A model generated the notes under the pieces. That model worked only from the letters and a program-made list of their open reading frames with translations. It had not been told where the DNA came from and searched no databases. Position numbers and translations under genes: made by a program. A DNA stretch of 48,936 nt from a virus. Of this stretch, positions 16,201-22,632 are shown one piece after another. Position 1 is the stretch's first letter; each line of letters opens with the position of its first letter. Location of the stretch: IMG/VR virus record IMGVR_UViG_3300020220_000088, positions 1 through 48,936 of that record. One strand, written 5' to 3'.

Positions 16201-17871
16201 ACTTAATACATCGGTGCCATTAATCTTATAAGTTTTACCAGAGGAAAGATTGAGGTTCTCACTTGATTTTAGTGCGGTATTCGTGTGATCATATAATAAG
16301 GTATTGTCTGGTCCAATTTTAATTCCAGCACCATCAGCAAGTAAATCAGTCGTTGCGGTGGATGCAATACCAACAATAAAATCAGCAAGTTCAATCGTTG
16401 CAGAATTAATGATGGTCTGTGTTCCATCTACAAATAGATCACCTTTAATTCTGACGGCACCAGTATTATCACTAACTCCAGAGGGATCGATAGTGATTTC
16501 TGAAGGACCACTGATTGTATTTGCGGTAATGTTTATTGCAGAACCGATAACACCAGTAGAAAATTGAGATGCTGTAATAATACCAGCATTAAAGTTTCCA
16601 GATGCATCTCTAGATACTAAAGTTCCTGCGGTGTTTGTTGAAGTTGCGTCAGTGTTAACTGTAATATAATTATCAGTAACTGCAACTGATATATGAGTTC
16701 CACCAACAATATTTAATGTATCGGTAAGAAGAGATATTGCATCTGTACCAGTATTGCCGGCAATATTCAATGTTGTTGCAAGAGCAGTACTTCCTGCAGA
16801 TGTTAAACGACCTCTAGAATTAACAGTAAATGTTGGAATCTGCGTTGTAGATCCATAGGTTCCAGAAGTTACGCCTGTGGTTGAAAGACCTAAAATAACT
16901 GCTGCAGTTTCTACACCAGAATTATTAACTACAATGTCAGAAAAACCAGAATCTGAAATTGTAGCAACATAATTGCCGTAAGTATCTGTGCCAAGAGCAA
17001 CACTATTTGGTTGTACAGACGCTGCAGTTGATGCAATACCAGTAAGATTTCCTACAAATCCACCCGTAGCACTAATAATTCCAGATGCACTAACATTTTT
17101 TAAATTAAAAATATCATTATCTGTAAATTGTATGTTACCTACTGCAAGTCTTGTGCCATAATTAAGTTGAGTTGAACCAATCCCAATCGCATAGTTACTT
17201 AACCATGCATCAGTGTTAAGACCTGCAAATGCATTGGTCTTAAACCACATGAATTTTTTATATGTTGGTGGTAAAGTTTCAATACCAACAACAGTTAAAT
17301 TAACTAGTGGAGTCCCCTCAGTCGAAGCAATAGCAACACCACCATGATTTGATGTTGTGTCGGTTGAAACATCATTGCCATATGAATCAGTTGTAAATCC
17401 AAGAATTATATCTGCATCTTTGACCTTAAAATCTTCTGTAATAAGGTATCCAGTTGTTCCACCAACTGTAATATTTCCTGTTACATTTAAATTATTATTA
17501 ACTTGGAGATCATTTCCAATAGTTACATTTCCAGGAAGTGTTGGATTTGTAACAAATCCAACAGTTGGATTTGACCTTTCTCCAATTCCCCCAGTAACAA
17601 CGATTTGATTTTCTGTACCGGTAATAGTCTCTACATAATCACCAAAAGTATCAGTACCCAATCCAACAGAATTTGGTAATACCGATCTGGCAGTAGACGC
17701 AATACCGGCAAATGCAACACTTGCAGTTAAAACTTGTGCGTTTATTTGTTTTGCAGTTAAGATGCCAGTAAATTCGCTATCACCTATTACATATAGTGAC
17801 GGTTGGTTCTCAGTATAAGAACTTACACCAATTCTAGAATATTTTTGTCTACCGCTCAGGAACCTTGGCAT
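13219..17871 (-). CDS. Long tail fibre with S74 intramolecular chaperone, 1550 residues
   Basis: A 1550-residue protein. The N-terminus (MPRFLSGRQKYSRIGVSSYT) may attach to the virion. Most of the length is a threonine-, serine- and glycine-rich beta shaft with repeated units such as GIVTATSF, YYGDGSKLTGI and SGSGSNLTGIV, typical of marine T4-like fibres. Two stretches (DNA 16141-16535 and 13861-14255) are near copies 760 codons apart. A segment near the middle (about residues 890-960: YTYTSAAGQTTFAATYSIGY) resembles a small inserted beta domain. The last about 110 residues are a peptidase S74 chaperone: SSSDINLKKNI with the Ser/Lys self-cleavage dyad, then GVIAQEVEKVLPNIV, YNGLIALLIECVKEQ and a coiled-coil end. 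It is a likely trimeric receptor-binding fibre matured by cleavage. It lies 8 bases after the 113-residue gene; no clear Shine-Dalgarno sequence. Confidence 0.85.
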   Translation of the reverse strand: MPRFLSGRQKYSRIGVSSYTENQPSLYVIGDSEFTGILTAKQINAQVLTASVAFAGIASTARSVLPNSVGLGTDTFGDYVETITGTENQIVVTGGIGERSNPTVGFVTNPTLPGNVTIGNDLQVNNNLNVTGNITVGGTTGYLITEDFKVKDADIILGFTTDSYGNDVSTDTTSNHGGVAIASTEGTPLVNLTVVGIETLPPTYKKFMWFKTNAFAGLNTDAWLSNYAIGIGSTQLNYGTRLAVGNIQFTDNDIFNLKNVSASGIISATGGFVGNLTGIASTAASVQPNSVALGTDTYGNYVATISDSGFSDIVVNNSGVETAAVILGLSTTGVTSGTYGSTTQIPTFTVNSRGRLTSAGSTALATTLNIAGNTGTDAISLLTDTLNIVGGTHISVAVTDNYITVNTDATSTNTAGTLVSRDASGNFNAGIITASQFSTGVIGSAINITANTISGPSEITIDPSGVSDNTGAVRIKGDLFVDGTQTIINSATIELADFIVGIASTATTDLLADGAGIKIGPDNTLLYDHTNTALKSSENLNLSSGKTYKINGTDVLSSTTLGSGVTISSLTSVGTLNELNVNGITTIGTVSISTTGIITSTNPGVTTVVYYGDGSKLTGISATSINAAGIDGQFQYNNNGIIGGSLNLYYDDTTNRVGVGTTTPTQLLDVNGNIRIRSRLYDFNNSPGALGQVVSSTANGIVWANAAPSNAITGLSIYDEGNLIGSPNEFNILNFIGNNITASSSVFGQATIELTDNPSFNNLNVTGISTLGKVSISTVGIITATSGIITYYGDGQYLQNIITGVGLGINSTFVGTGATTLDFRGSGIASVVIENNTGIITIEGGAAESAVSYNNILVSTATTTFNFTGGGISTIYSTTNSGITTINIPGTSRVIYTYTSAAGQTTFAATYSIGYADVYLNGIKLSSSDFTATNETSVILTEGASEGDIIEIITYTLNIIRVDPVWGQPGEGSGISTISPVTIGSPSINSSLTVYGNTYISGILTATTIYGDLIGTASTATKLQNSRNFNITGPITATAVSFNGTNNVSLASSITANSISLGDHTSGDYVHSLSGTSNQIIVNNGTGEGSTPQVGLTSYVTISSGLTVTSGIVTATSFSGSGSNLTGIVTAIKAGTNITISPINGTNGEITINAVASVAPYADIAGIATYAHSAGIATALNSNSNVNTTGIVTASRLSTGNSGTGINITNNTITGPSEIVIDPAGIGDNTGVLRIKGDLFIDGSQTFINSTTIELADFVIGIASTATTDLLSDGAGIKIGPNNTFLYDYTNTAFKSSENLNISSGRTYKIDGVDVLSSTSLGSGVTISSLTSVGTLNSLNVGNVNSTGIVTANSFVKSSNSGGFLKANGTEDTNTYLTSYTETDTLNSVTGRDNTTSNGISVGVLTATSFNIGVGGTIITTVSNYVGIGTLVPTAKLDVYGDAIVSGIVTATDFNSSSDINLKKNIAQIENPLEKLLQITGVTFDWKSDDRSSMGVIAQEVEKVLPNIVSNKETKSVNYNGLIALLIECVKEQQNEIKMLKHQILGEINS
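13224..13230 (-). promoter_or_regulatory. T4-late-type promoter box inside the end of the 1550-residue fibre gene
   Basis: The minus strand reads GAAATAAATAGTTAA, giving an ATAAATA core 48 bases upstream of the ATG at 13176. The box encodes the last residues of the fibre (EINS then stop at 13219-13221), so coding sequence and promoter-like box coincide. Confidence 0.45.
13861..14255 (-). repeat. Internal fibre duplication, copy B
   Basis: This is the C-terminal-side copy of a roughly 395-base direct repeat within the 1550-residue fibre gene. Its partner is at 16141-16535, an exact offset of 2280 bases at both ends, so no net insertion or deletion has accumulated. The encoded block includes SGPSEI/TGPSEI, IKGDLF.DG, ELADF, ATTDLL.DGAGIKIGP, SSENLN and LGSGVTISSLTSVGTLN. 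Confidence 0.85.
16141..16535 (-). repeat. Internal fibre duplication, copy A
   Basis: This is the N-terminal-side copy of the fibre repeat whose partner is at 13861-14255. The copies agree at most codons, with conservative changes such as ITIDPSG versus IVIDPAG. Both encode a block of about 132 residues, making this a module-level duplication of the fibre shaft. Confidence 0.85.
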
Positions 17872-17879
17872 TTTTCGTA

Positions 17880-18221
17880 TTAGTTAAGTGTTTCTAAGAT
17901 GCTACCGATGAATTTCAAATTAGTGTTATCGCTTCCAGATAATACTAATACATCACCAGTTTCAAGAACTAATTTTCCATCAAGTATACTTGCAGTGTCA
18001 TTTCCTGCAATTGCAAAATTTTTAACAATTTCAGTTGTTACTGCAATACCAGAAACAGATCTTTGATGAGAAACTGTCACATTATGAGATGCAGAATCAA
18101 TGTTTGCTACTTGAGCTAACAAAACAACTCCAGAATAACCTACAGGTGCTGTATAAATTCCAACTGGATTTGTTGTTGCTACTTTTGTAATTGTTTTAAA
18201 TACATTAAGTGCTAATGCCAT
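17880..18221 (-). CDS. Small beta-domain virion protein, 113 residues
   Basis: A 113-residue protein starting MALALNVFKTITKVATTNPV. One beta domain fills it: GVVLLAQVANIDSASHNVTV, FAIAGNDTASILDG, LETGDVLVLSGS and a final IGSILETLN. The layout matches each half of the duplicated domain in the 311-residue protein at 9506-10441, so both probably share a decoration or adaptor function. A perfect AGGAGG Shine-Dalgarno sequence (18232-18237) precedes the ATG. It is encoded by the final Gly-Gly codons of the upstream 619-residue gene, so translation of the two is probably coupled. No catalytic motif is seen. Confidence 0.65.
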   Translation of the reverse strand: MALALNVFKTITKVATTNPVGIYTAPVGYSGVVLLAQVANIDSASHNVTVSHQRSVSGIAVTTEIVKNFAIAGNDTASILDGKLVLETGDVLVLSGSDNTNLKFIGSILETLN

Positions 18222-18227
18222 TTTATA

Positions 18228-20087
18228 TTAACCTCCTAGTGCGAGAATGAATGGTGTCACATTTGCGAATAAACTCTTGGAATAGAAGTTTCCAGAAATA
18301 GTTCCAGTTTGTTGGTTAATCACAACACCATCACCAATTCGGAAGTTACCTGATTGGTCTGTACCTGTATAAACAACTAATCCTCCATTGCGAGCGTCAG
18401 TTTCATTTTCTTGAATAGGAACTCCTCCTGTTGATGGAAGAGCAGACGCAATTTGAGTTCCAGAACCAATGTATTCAAATGAATGTCCAGATGCTAACAC
18501 TCTACTTTGTTTAAATATAGGAACTGTTGTCCCAACACCAACGGCATATGGAACGTTCTCAGAAAGAGTAATTGTGCAAATTCCAGAAATAACTGGTGTT
18601 GAATTTTGAATAAAATAATATGTAGGTATCATTGTTAATGTTGCTGTAGCAGTATTAAATCCAACATTCGGAGCAGAAATAGTAATGGTTGGTGTGGTTG
18701 AGTATCCTCTTCCACTAGAAACTAAATCAATTTCTGTTATTGAACCATTTGATACAGATGCAACTGATTGTGCAGCAACACCCCAAGAAGTGAGAGGATC
18801 AGAAATTGTTACAATTGGTTGACTAGTATATCCAGTTCCACCAGATCCAACAGTAACTTTTTTAATTGTGTAATAAAGTTCACCAAAGTATAAAACTTGA
18901 CCATCGAAAGGTCTTACAGTATTAATTTTTACTGTTCCACCAGATTGATATGTATGAGGAAGAGTTGATGCACCAACATAAACCGAGAAAGAATTTGATG
19001 ATGGAACAGATTGAATTTCAAAAATATATCCTCCACTTCCTGATGGATAAGTTACAATTCCAGGTCCAGATGTACAAGTAAAAGCAAGACCTGCGATTGT
19101 AAGACCCATTCCAACATTAAAATTATGATTAGAATTTACAGTAATTGTAGTTAAACCAGTTGCATTATCATAAACTGCATTTGTAACATTATAGGTTGGT
19201 GTGTTTAAATCTAAAGTAAATACATCAGAATCAGCAGCAGCAGAACTTGTAACAATTCCAGTAAATTTTAAAGGACTTACACCATCAGCAACTAATCCAT
19301 AATTACCAAATGATGAATTGGAGTTAGTTAAATCACATGCACCACCAGTTCCACAATATACAGCAATATCATCACAAATAGTAAACATAGATACTAACTG
19401 AGCATATCCCTCATGAGTAATTGATGCTCCAATACCATTTTGATTGTATTGAGTATAACTATCCAGAACCATTGATTTGAGTGGTCCAATTGCTTTAGAA
19501 CCATCAACTTTTAATCCAATACTATTAGAAATAAAGTTGGTACAATTTTGAATATATGGTGATTGTGCAAAATACTTAACCTCATTTGGATTAAATGTAA
19601 ATATGGCCTTTCCAGAATTTAATGTTCCTGTGTAAGACATTTCTGCAATATAATTTCCAGGAGAAACATAAAACAAATCTTCATCTGCATTTTGAGGACT
19701 TACAGATACTTCTCTTAGACTATCACCAACTATTGAAACTTGTTCTGGAATAATGAGTGGATTATTCTCTACATAAGATCCAGCACTAACTTTAATAACT
19801 GTTCCTGTTGTTGCTTCTGTAAGTGCTGCTCCGATTGTTCTTTTTGCGTCTCCAATTTTTTTTCCTGTATTGGTGTCGATTCCGTCTGCTGTGACATATA
19901 GAATATTAGTAATTGTTGTTCCTGCACTGACTCTTACAATATCGGAACCAATTCCTGCACGGTTCCTTTGGATGTAGAGTTCGGCATCATGTGTATTAAG
20001 AGCTAATTCCCCCAATGGTAATTGTTCTACCGTTGGTTTCTTACCAGGAACTGCTGATCGTTTAATTCTGATTATTGGTGCTGCCAT
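18228..20087 (-). CDS. Beta-helix-like tail fibre/virion protein, 619 residues
   Basis: A 619-residue protein. The N-terminus (IIRIKRSAVPGKKPTVEQLP, then GELALNTHDAELYI) is a fibre-anchoring pattern related to the FKRG-type starts of the 492- and 413-residue fibres. Residues about 65-270 look like a right-handed beta-helix of the pectin-lyase type (LYVTADGIDTNTGKKIGDAK, then RTIGAALTEATTGTVIKVSA, then PLIIPEQVSIVGDS and short asparagine-rich rungs). Residues about 390-490 carry two GxGYxxxPxVxI repeats (GGTGYTSQPIVTIS, GRGYSTTPTITIS). It ends with GTISGNFYSKSLFANVTPFI. Such proteins are common virion components of marine T4-like phages; a binding or depolymerase role is possible but no catalytic residues stand out. 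An AGGGG ribosome site lies 4 bases before the ATG. The leader upstream holds a perfect 18-base palindrome. Confidence 0.75.
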   Translation of the reverse strand: MAAPIIRIKRSAVPGKKPTVEQLPLGELALNTHDAELYIQRNRAGIGSDIVRVSAGTTITNILYVTADGIDTNTGKKIGDAKRTIGAALTEATTGTVIKVSAGSYVENNPLIIPEQVSIVGDSLREVSVSPQNADEDLFYVSPGNYIAEMSYTGTLNSGKAIFTFNPNEVKYFAQSPYIQNCTNFISNSIGLKVDGSKAIGPLKSMVLDSYTQYNQNGIGASITHEGYAQLVSMFTICDDIAVYCGTGGACDLTNSNSSFGNYGLVADGVSPLKFTGIVTSSAAADSDVFTLDLNTPTYNVTNAVYDNATGLTTITVNSNHNFNVGMGLTIAGLAFTCTSGPGIVTYPSGSGGYIFEIQSVPSSNSFSVYVGASTLPHTYQSGGTVKINTVRPFDGQVLYFGELYYTIKKVTVGSGGTGYTSQPIVTISDPLTSWGVAAQSVASVSNGSITEIDLVSSGRGYSTTPTITISAPNVGFNTATATLTMIPTYYFIQNSTPVISGICTITLSENVPYAVGVGTTVPIFKQSRVLASGHSFEYIGSGTQIASALPSTGGVPIQENETDARNGGLVVYTGTDQSGNFRIGDGVVINQQTGTISGNFYSKSLFANVTPFILALGG

Positions 20088-20119
20088 TCAACCCCTCATT
20101 GATGGTATATACCGCAAGA

Positions 20120-20137
20120 ACCGAATATATATTCGGT
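20120..20137. promoter_or_regulatory. Perfect 18-base palindrome in a gene leader
   Basis: ACCGAATATATATTCGGT is identical on both strands and could form a hairpin or bind a symmetric protein dimer. It lies between the ATAAATA box at 20146-20152 and the ATG at 20087, inside the predicted leader of the 619-residue fibre gene. On the minus strand no run of T follows it, which argues against an ordinary terminator for the genes here. Confidence 0.6.
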
Positions 20138-20145
20138 GTTATTAT

Positions 20146-20152
20146 TATTTAT
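20146..20152 (-). promoter_or_regulatory. T4-late-type promoter box before the 619-residue fibre gene
   Basis: The minus strand reads TTAAATAAATAATAATAA, with the ATAAATA core 59 bases upstream of the ATG at 20087 and directly after the TAA stop (20153-20155) of the 61-residue coiled-coil gene. The long leader is occupied by the palindrome at 20120-20137. Confidence 0.5.
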
Positions 20153-20338
20153 TTAAGTAAAATCTTCTTCAACTTTTGGTGCTTTTTTATTTTTGAGTTT
20201 TGTTAATTCAGTATCAAGTAAATCAATTTTTTTATTTAATTGACTCACTTGAGTTTCTAAAACTATATTTTGATTAAACAATTCAAATGCTTTTTGTTGA
20301 TATGTTGCTATAACTGATTTTAAGTCATCATCAGACAT
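20153..20338 (-). CDS. Small coiled-coil protein, 61 residues
   Basis: A 61-residue protein beginning MSDDDLKSVIATYQQKAFEL, predicted helical throughout. Heptad-spaced hydrophobics continue through VSQLNKKIDLLDTELTKLKN, and an acidic tail ends EEDFT. Short coiled-coil proteins of this kind are common in marine T4-like phage structural regions; they may be fibre assembly helpers comparable in size to T4 gp57A, but I see no direct sequence match. It has its own ATAAATA box 26 bases upstream of the start and a small hairpin in the leader, so it could be expressed independently of neighbouring fibres. Confidence 0.65.
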   Translation of the reverse strand: MSDDDLKSVIATYQQKAFELFNQNIVLETQVSQLNKKIDLLDTELTKLKNKKAPKVEEDFT

Positions 20339-20346
20339 AAAATAAT

Positions 20347-20361
20347 AGGAGATAAACTCCT
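20347..20361 (-). promoter_or_regulatory. Leader hairpin sequestering a Shine-Dalgarno sequence
   Basis: The minus strand reads AGGAG-TTTAT-CTCCT, a perfect 5-base stem with 5-base loop, 9 bases before the ATG at 20338. The only good Shine-Dalgarno sequence of the coiled-coil gene (AGGAG) is the 5-prime arm. In the open state it is too far (about 18 bases) from the start; in the folded state it is paired. Translation may therefore depend on this fold. Confidence 0.5.
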
Positions 20362-20363
20362 CT

Positions 20364-20370
20364 TATTTAT
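20364..20370 (-). promoter_or_regulatory. T4-late-type promoter box before the coiled-coil gene
   Basis: The minus strand reads CATAAATAAGAGG. The ATAAATA core is 26 bases upstream of the ATG at 20338 and just before the leader hairpin, in the gap after the 492-residue fibre gene. Confidence 0.5.
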
Positions 20371-20387
20371 GAATAGGTCTATAATTT

Positions 20388-21866
20388 TTAGAATGTTCCA
20401 GCGTCTATGGTTATATTTTGAAGATTGAGTTCTGCCCCAATACACCCAATAACTTCTTGAGCCCCGCCAGTACAAGTATTGTTCACCCATAATGCACCAA
20501 TTTCAATAGGTGCATATGTCGTCACTGAAAGTTGTGGAGTTCCTACTGTTGTTCCATCAGTATCTGCTGCAAGAACAGTAGCAAATTTAAAGATTGAAAT
20601 ATTTGACTTACCAGCATCTGCAGATTCCCATACAACTGCAGATTTTTTAGCAGAACCATCATAATAATTAAAAAGAACACCCAAGTCCCAAGTTGTGGCA
20701 GAACTTGGTGCATTTCCATCAACTCTTCCAAGTTCAATTGTGCGATCTTCAATAGTTAATGCTGCAGTATTAACTTGAGTTGTAGATCCATTTATAAATA
20801 GATTTCCAGTAACTGTTAAGTCATCATTAATAATGGTATTTCCGTTGCCAGAATCCAAAGTCAGTGGACCAGTATTTGTATCAATAGTGTTATTATCGGT
20901 AACACCTATTTGTATATTGTCAATTGTAGCCTGCCCCATTGTGCTGCTACCATTAACAACCATGTTTCCTGTTATAGTTGTTAATGATGATTCAAGATAC
21001 AAATCATCTGGTCCTGCTGCAGTAGTTCCATCATCATTTCTAATTCCAATGTGAAGTCTAGCATTCTCTCCACTTTCTACATAATATTGAATAAAAGCAA
21101 CATCTCCAGAACCACCGCCTGGATCTGAAGGCCAAACAATTCCATATCCATTTGTTATTCCATAACCAACAGATGGAACTATTTTTCCAGAAAAATAAGA
21201 ATTTCTCCACCTCTGAGTCGAAATGCCAATATCATAACTATTATCATCATTTGGAACTAAGTTAGATACAAATTCTCCTCCAACATTAATATTATCGGTG
21301 TTAGAATCACCAATATTAATTGTACCACCCCTAAAAGTTACTACACCGACAAATTCTGATGTTCCCCCTACATAAAAACTTCCACCAATTGAAACATTTT
21401 TATTGATACCAAGACCACCATCAATCTGAACAGAACCAGTATCTGGATTTCCTAAAGTGTTATCTGTTGTATCAGTAAATGATGTAATTCCTGGGAGAAC
21501 AGTGCTAGCAGGGAGAGAATTGGTCCAACTTAAATTACCAGTTGCATTTGTTGCTAAAAGAAAAGTGTTAACAGGAGTTTCAGGTAAAGTATAAGTTGTA
21601 ACTCCTACAAGAGTATCAGGTGATTTAATTTGAATATTGTTGGTTCCATCTTTATCAACTAAAGACAATCGCAAAGATGATGTTCCATCTTCTCTTCGCC
21701 AATAACGATGAGAACCAAGAAATTTATTACCGCTTACAGAAGTGTCAAATCCAATAAAAAAGTCAAAGTTGTTTAAAGAAAGAGCAGGTTCTCCGGGTCT
21801 AAGTGCAGGTACTGTTCCCGCTGCCCCAGCAGAACCTCTCTTAAACTGAAGAACTGGTGCTGCCAT
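20388..21866 (-). CDS. Tail fibre-like virion protein, 492 residues
   Basis: A 492-residue protein. The N-terminus (VLQFKRGSAGAAGTVPALRP, then GEPALSLNNFDFFIG) belongs to the FKRG/PGE type found at the anchoring end of many phage fibres. It is followed by a GSHRYWRREDGTSSLRL segment and a beta shaft with TSTEF-like modules such as LGNPDTGSVQIDGGLGINKN, and NDDNSYDIGISTQRWRNSYF. The C-terminal about 140 residues (IEDRTIELGRVDG, then WDLGVLFNYYDGSAKKSAVV) are a conserved-looking beta domain ending IDAGTF. There is no S74 chaperone. The ending resembles that of the 113-residue protein just upstream (IDLDGGTF), which hints at a shared docking tail. An AAGGAA ribosome site and an ATAAATA box 26 bases upstream precede the start. 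It is probably a fibre or decoration subunit; the receptor is unknown. Confidence 0.75.
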   Translation of the reverse strand: MAAPVLQFKRGSAGAAGTVPALRPGEPALSLNNFDFFIGFDTSVSGNKFLGSHRYWRREDGTSSLRLSLVDKDGTNNIQIKSPDTLVGVTTYTLPETPVNTFLLATNATGNLSWTNSLPASTVLPGITSFTDTTDNTLGNPDTGSVQIDGGLGINKNVSIGGSFYVGGTSEFVGVVTFRGGTINIGDSNTDNINVGGEFVSNLVPNDDNSYDIGISTQRWRNSYFSGKIVPSVGYGITNGYGIVWPSDPGGGSGDVAFIQYYVESGENARLHIGIRNDDGTTAAGPDDLYLESSLTTITGNMVVNGSSTMGQATIDNIQIGVTDNNTIDTNTGPLTLDSGNGNTIINDDLTVTGNLFINGSTTQVNTAALTIEDRTIELGRVDGNAPSSATTWDLGVLFNYYDGSAKKSAVVWESADAGKSNISIFKFATVLAADTDGTTVGTPQLSVTTYAPIEIGALWVNNTCTGGAQEVIGCIGAELNLQNITIDAGTF

Positions 21867-21891
21867 TTCTTATTCCTTTGTCTTGTATTAA

Positions 21892-21898
21892 TATTTAT
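21892..21898 (-). promoter_or_regulatory. T4-late-type promoter box before the 492-residue fibre
   Basis: The minus strand reads AGATAAATATTAATA, core ATAAATA, 26 bases upstream of the ATG at 21866 and 4 bases after the stop (21902-21904) of the preceding 113-residue gene. Confidence 0.5.
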
Positions 21899-21901
21899 CT
21901 A

Positions 21902-22243
21902 TCAAAAAGTTCCGCCATCTAAATCTATTCTACTATCAAGATCAACATCGAGAGTATTAACAAAGTCTCCTGGAAGACCTGGTTGAGCACTTACTGTAGT
22001 TGATGCTGCAGAAAGAACTGCGTCTGGATCAACAATCACAAATTTATTTAAATTACTGTTGTATGCAACAACATAATTTTCTTTTTGTGGATTTGGTGTA
22101 ATCTTTGAGATGTCAGGAACACTTACATCAACAAGTTCTTGGAAATAGTTTGAAGGCATTGTCGTCTCCCTAGTGACTTTAAAAGAAGATTTTGGTGCAA
22201 ACTTAACAGTATACTGGATTCCGTTTGTTATTGAATTACTCAT
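21902..22243 (-). CDS. Small virion-type protein, 113 residues
   Basis: A 113-residue protein beginning MSNSITNGIQYTVKFAPKSS. A central part (YFQELVDVSVPDISKITPNP, then YVVAYNSNLNKFVIVDPDAV) reads like the short structural proteins that marine T4-like phages carry near gp16. It ends DLDSRIDLDGGTF, similar to the IDAGTF end of the 492-residue fibre encoded next. There is no signal peptide, membrane segment or enzyme motif. It starts 4 bases after the stop of the 110-residue gene and lacks a clear Shine-Dalgarno sequence, so translation is probably coupled. The exact role is unknown. Confidence 0.65.
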   Translation of the reverse strand: MSNSITNGIQYTVKFAPKSSFKVTRETTMPSNYFQELVDVSVPDISKITPNPQKENYVVAYNSNLNKFVIVDPDAVLSAASTTVSAQPGLPGDFVNTLDVDLDSRIDLDGGTF

Positions 22244-22247
22244 TAGA

Positions 22248-22580
22248 TTATACCGATATTGATGGTGTTACTAATGCCATACCTTCTATAACTCTAGATT
22301 TTATTCCACTTCCAGATGTAATCACTATATCATAATAGTTTCTTCCTTCCGACAAACTTGCAGTTGTAGTATGTGCCATTGAAACCTGTATTTTACCAGT
22401 ATTTGCGGTAATAGTTATACTGAAAGGATGTGATGTTAGGGAAGAATGGTGCTTTTTAATTTTAGCAACAGCGTAATAACCAGTTAAATTGAATGGAGTT
22501 CCATCAGAATTGTTAATTGTAAAAGTATTTTCAAAATAAGTACCTTTTTCAATTGTTATATTGACTGTTGGAATTGTCAT
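22248..22580 (-). CDS. Beta-sandwich virion protein resembling BppU N-terminal domain
   Basis: A 110-residue protein with one beta-rich domain. ITIEKGTYFENTFTINNSDG, then TPFNLTGYYAVAKIKKHH, then ISLSEGRNYYDIVI-like and IEGMALVTPSI strands follow the order found in the N-terminal domain of BppU-type phage baseplate proteins (KGDTF, DGTPIDLTGY, then YDI). That domain attaches receptor-binding parts to the baseplate in lactococcal phages; here it may be an adaptor or decoration protein. It follows gp16 with an ATAAATA box at the end of the gp16 gene and a 52-base leader. No strong Shine-Dalgarno sequence is seen. The homology call is from pattern only. Confidence 0.6.
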   Translation of the reverse strand: MTIPTVNITIEKGTYFENTFTINNSDGTPFNLTGYYAVAKIKKHHSSLTSHPFSITITANTGKIQVSMAHTTTASLSEGRNYYDIVITSGSGIKSRVIEGMALVTPSISV

Positions 22581-22632
22581 TTGTGGTTATGAATTGTGAG
22601 ATTTACTGAACTTACTACCACCATTTTTTTAA

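Noticed and set aside
10110-18000. Plus-strand frames inside fibre genes (10110-10454, 11451-11819, 14270-14578, 16304-16567)
   Set aside because: They are low-complexity Pro/Val/Ile shadows of Gly/Thr/Ser-rich minus-strand fibres.
20120-20137. Palindrome as rho-independent terminator
   Set aside because: All genes read on the minus strand, where no T-run follows the hairpin; the T-rich run is on the other side.
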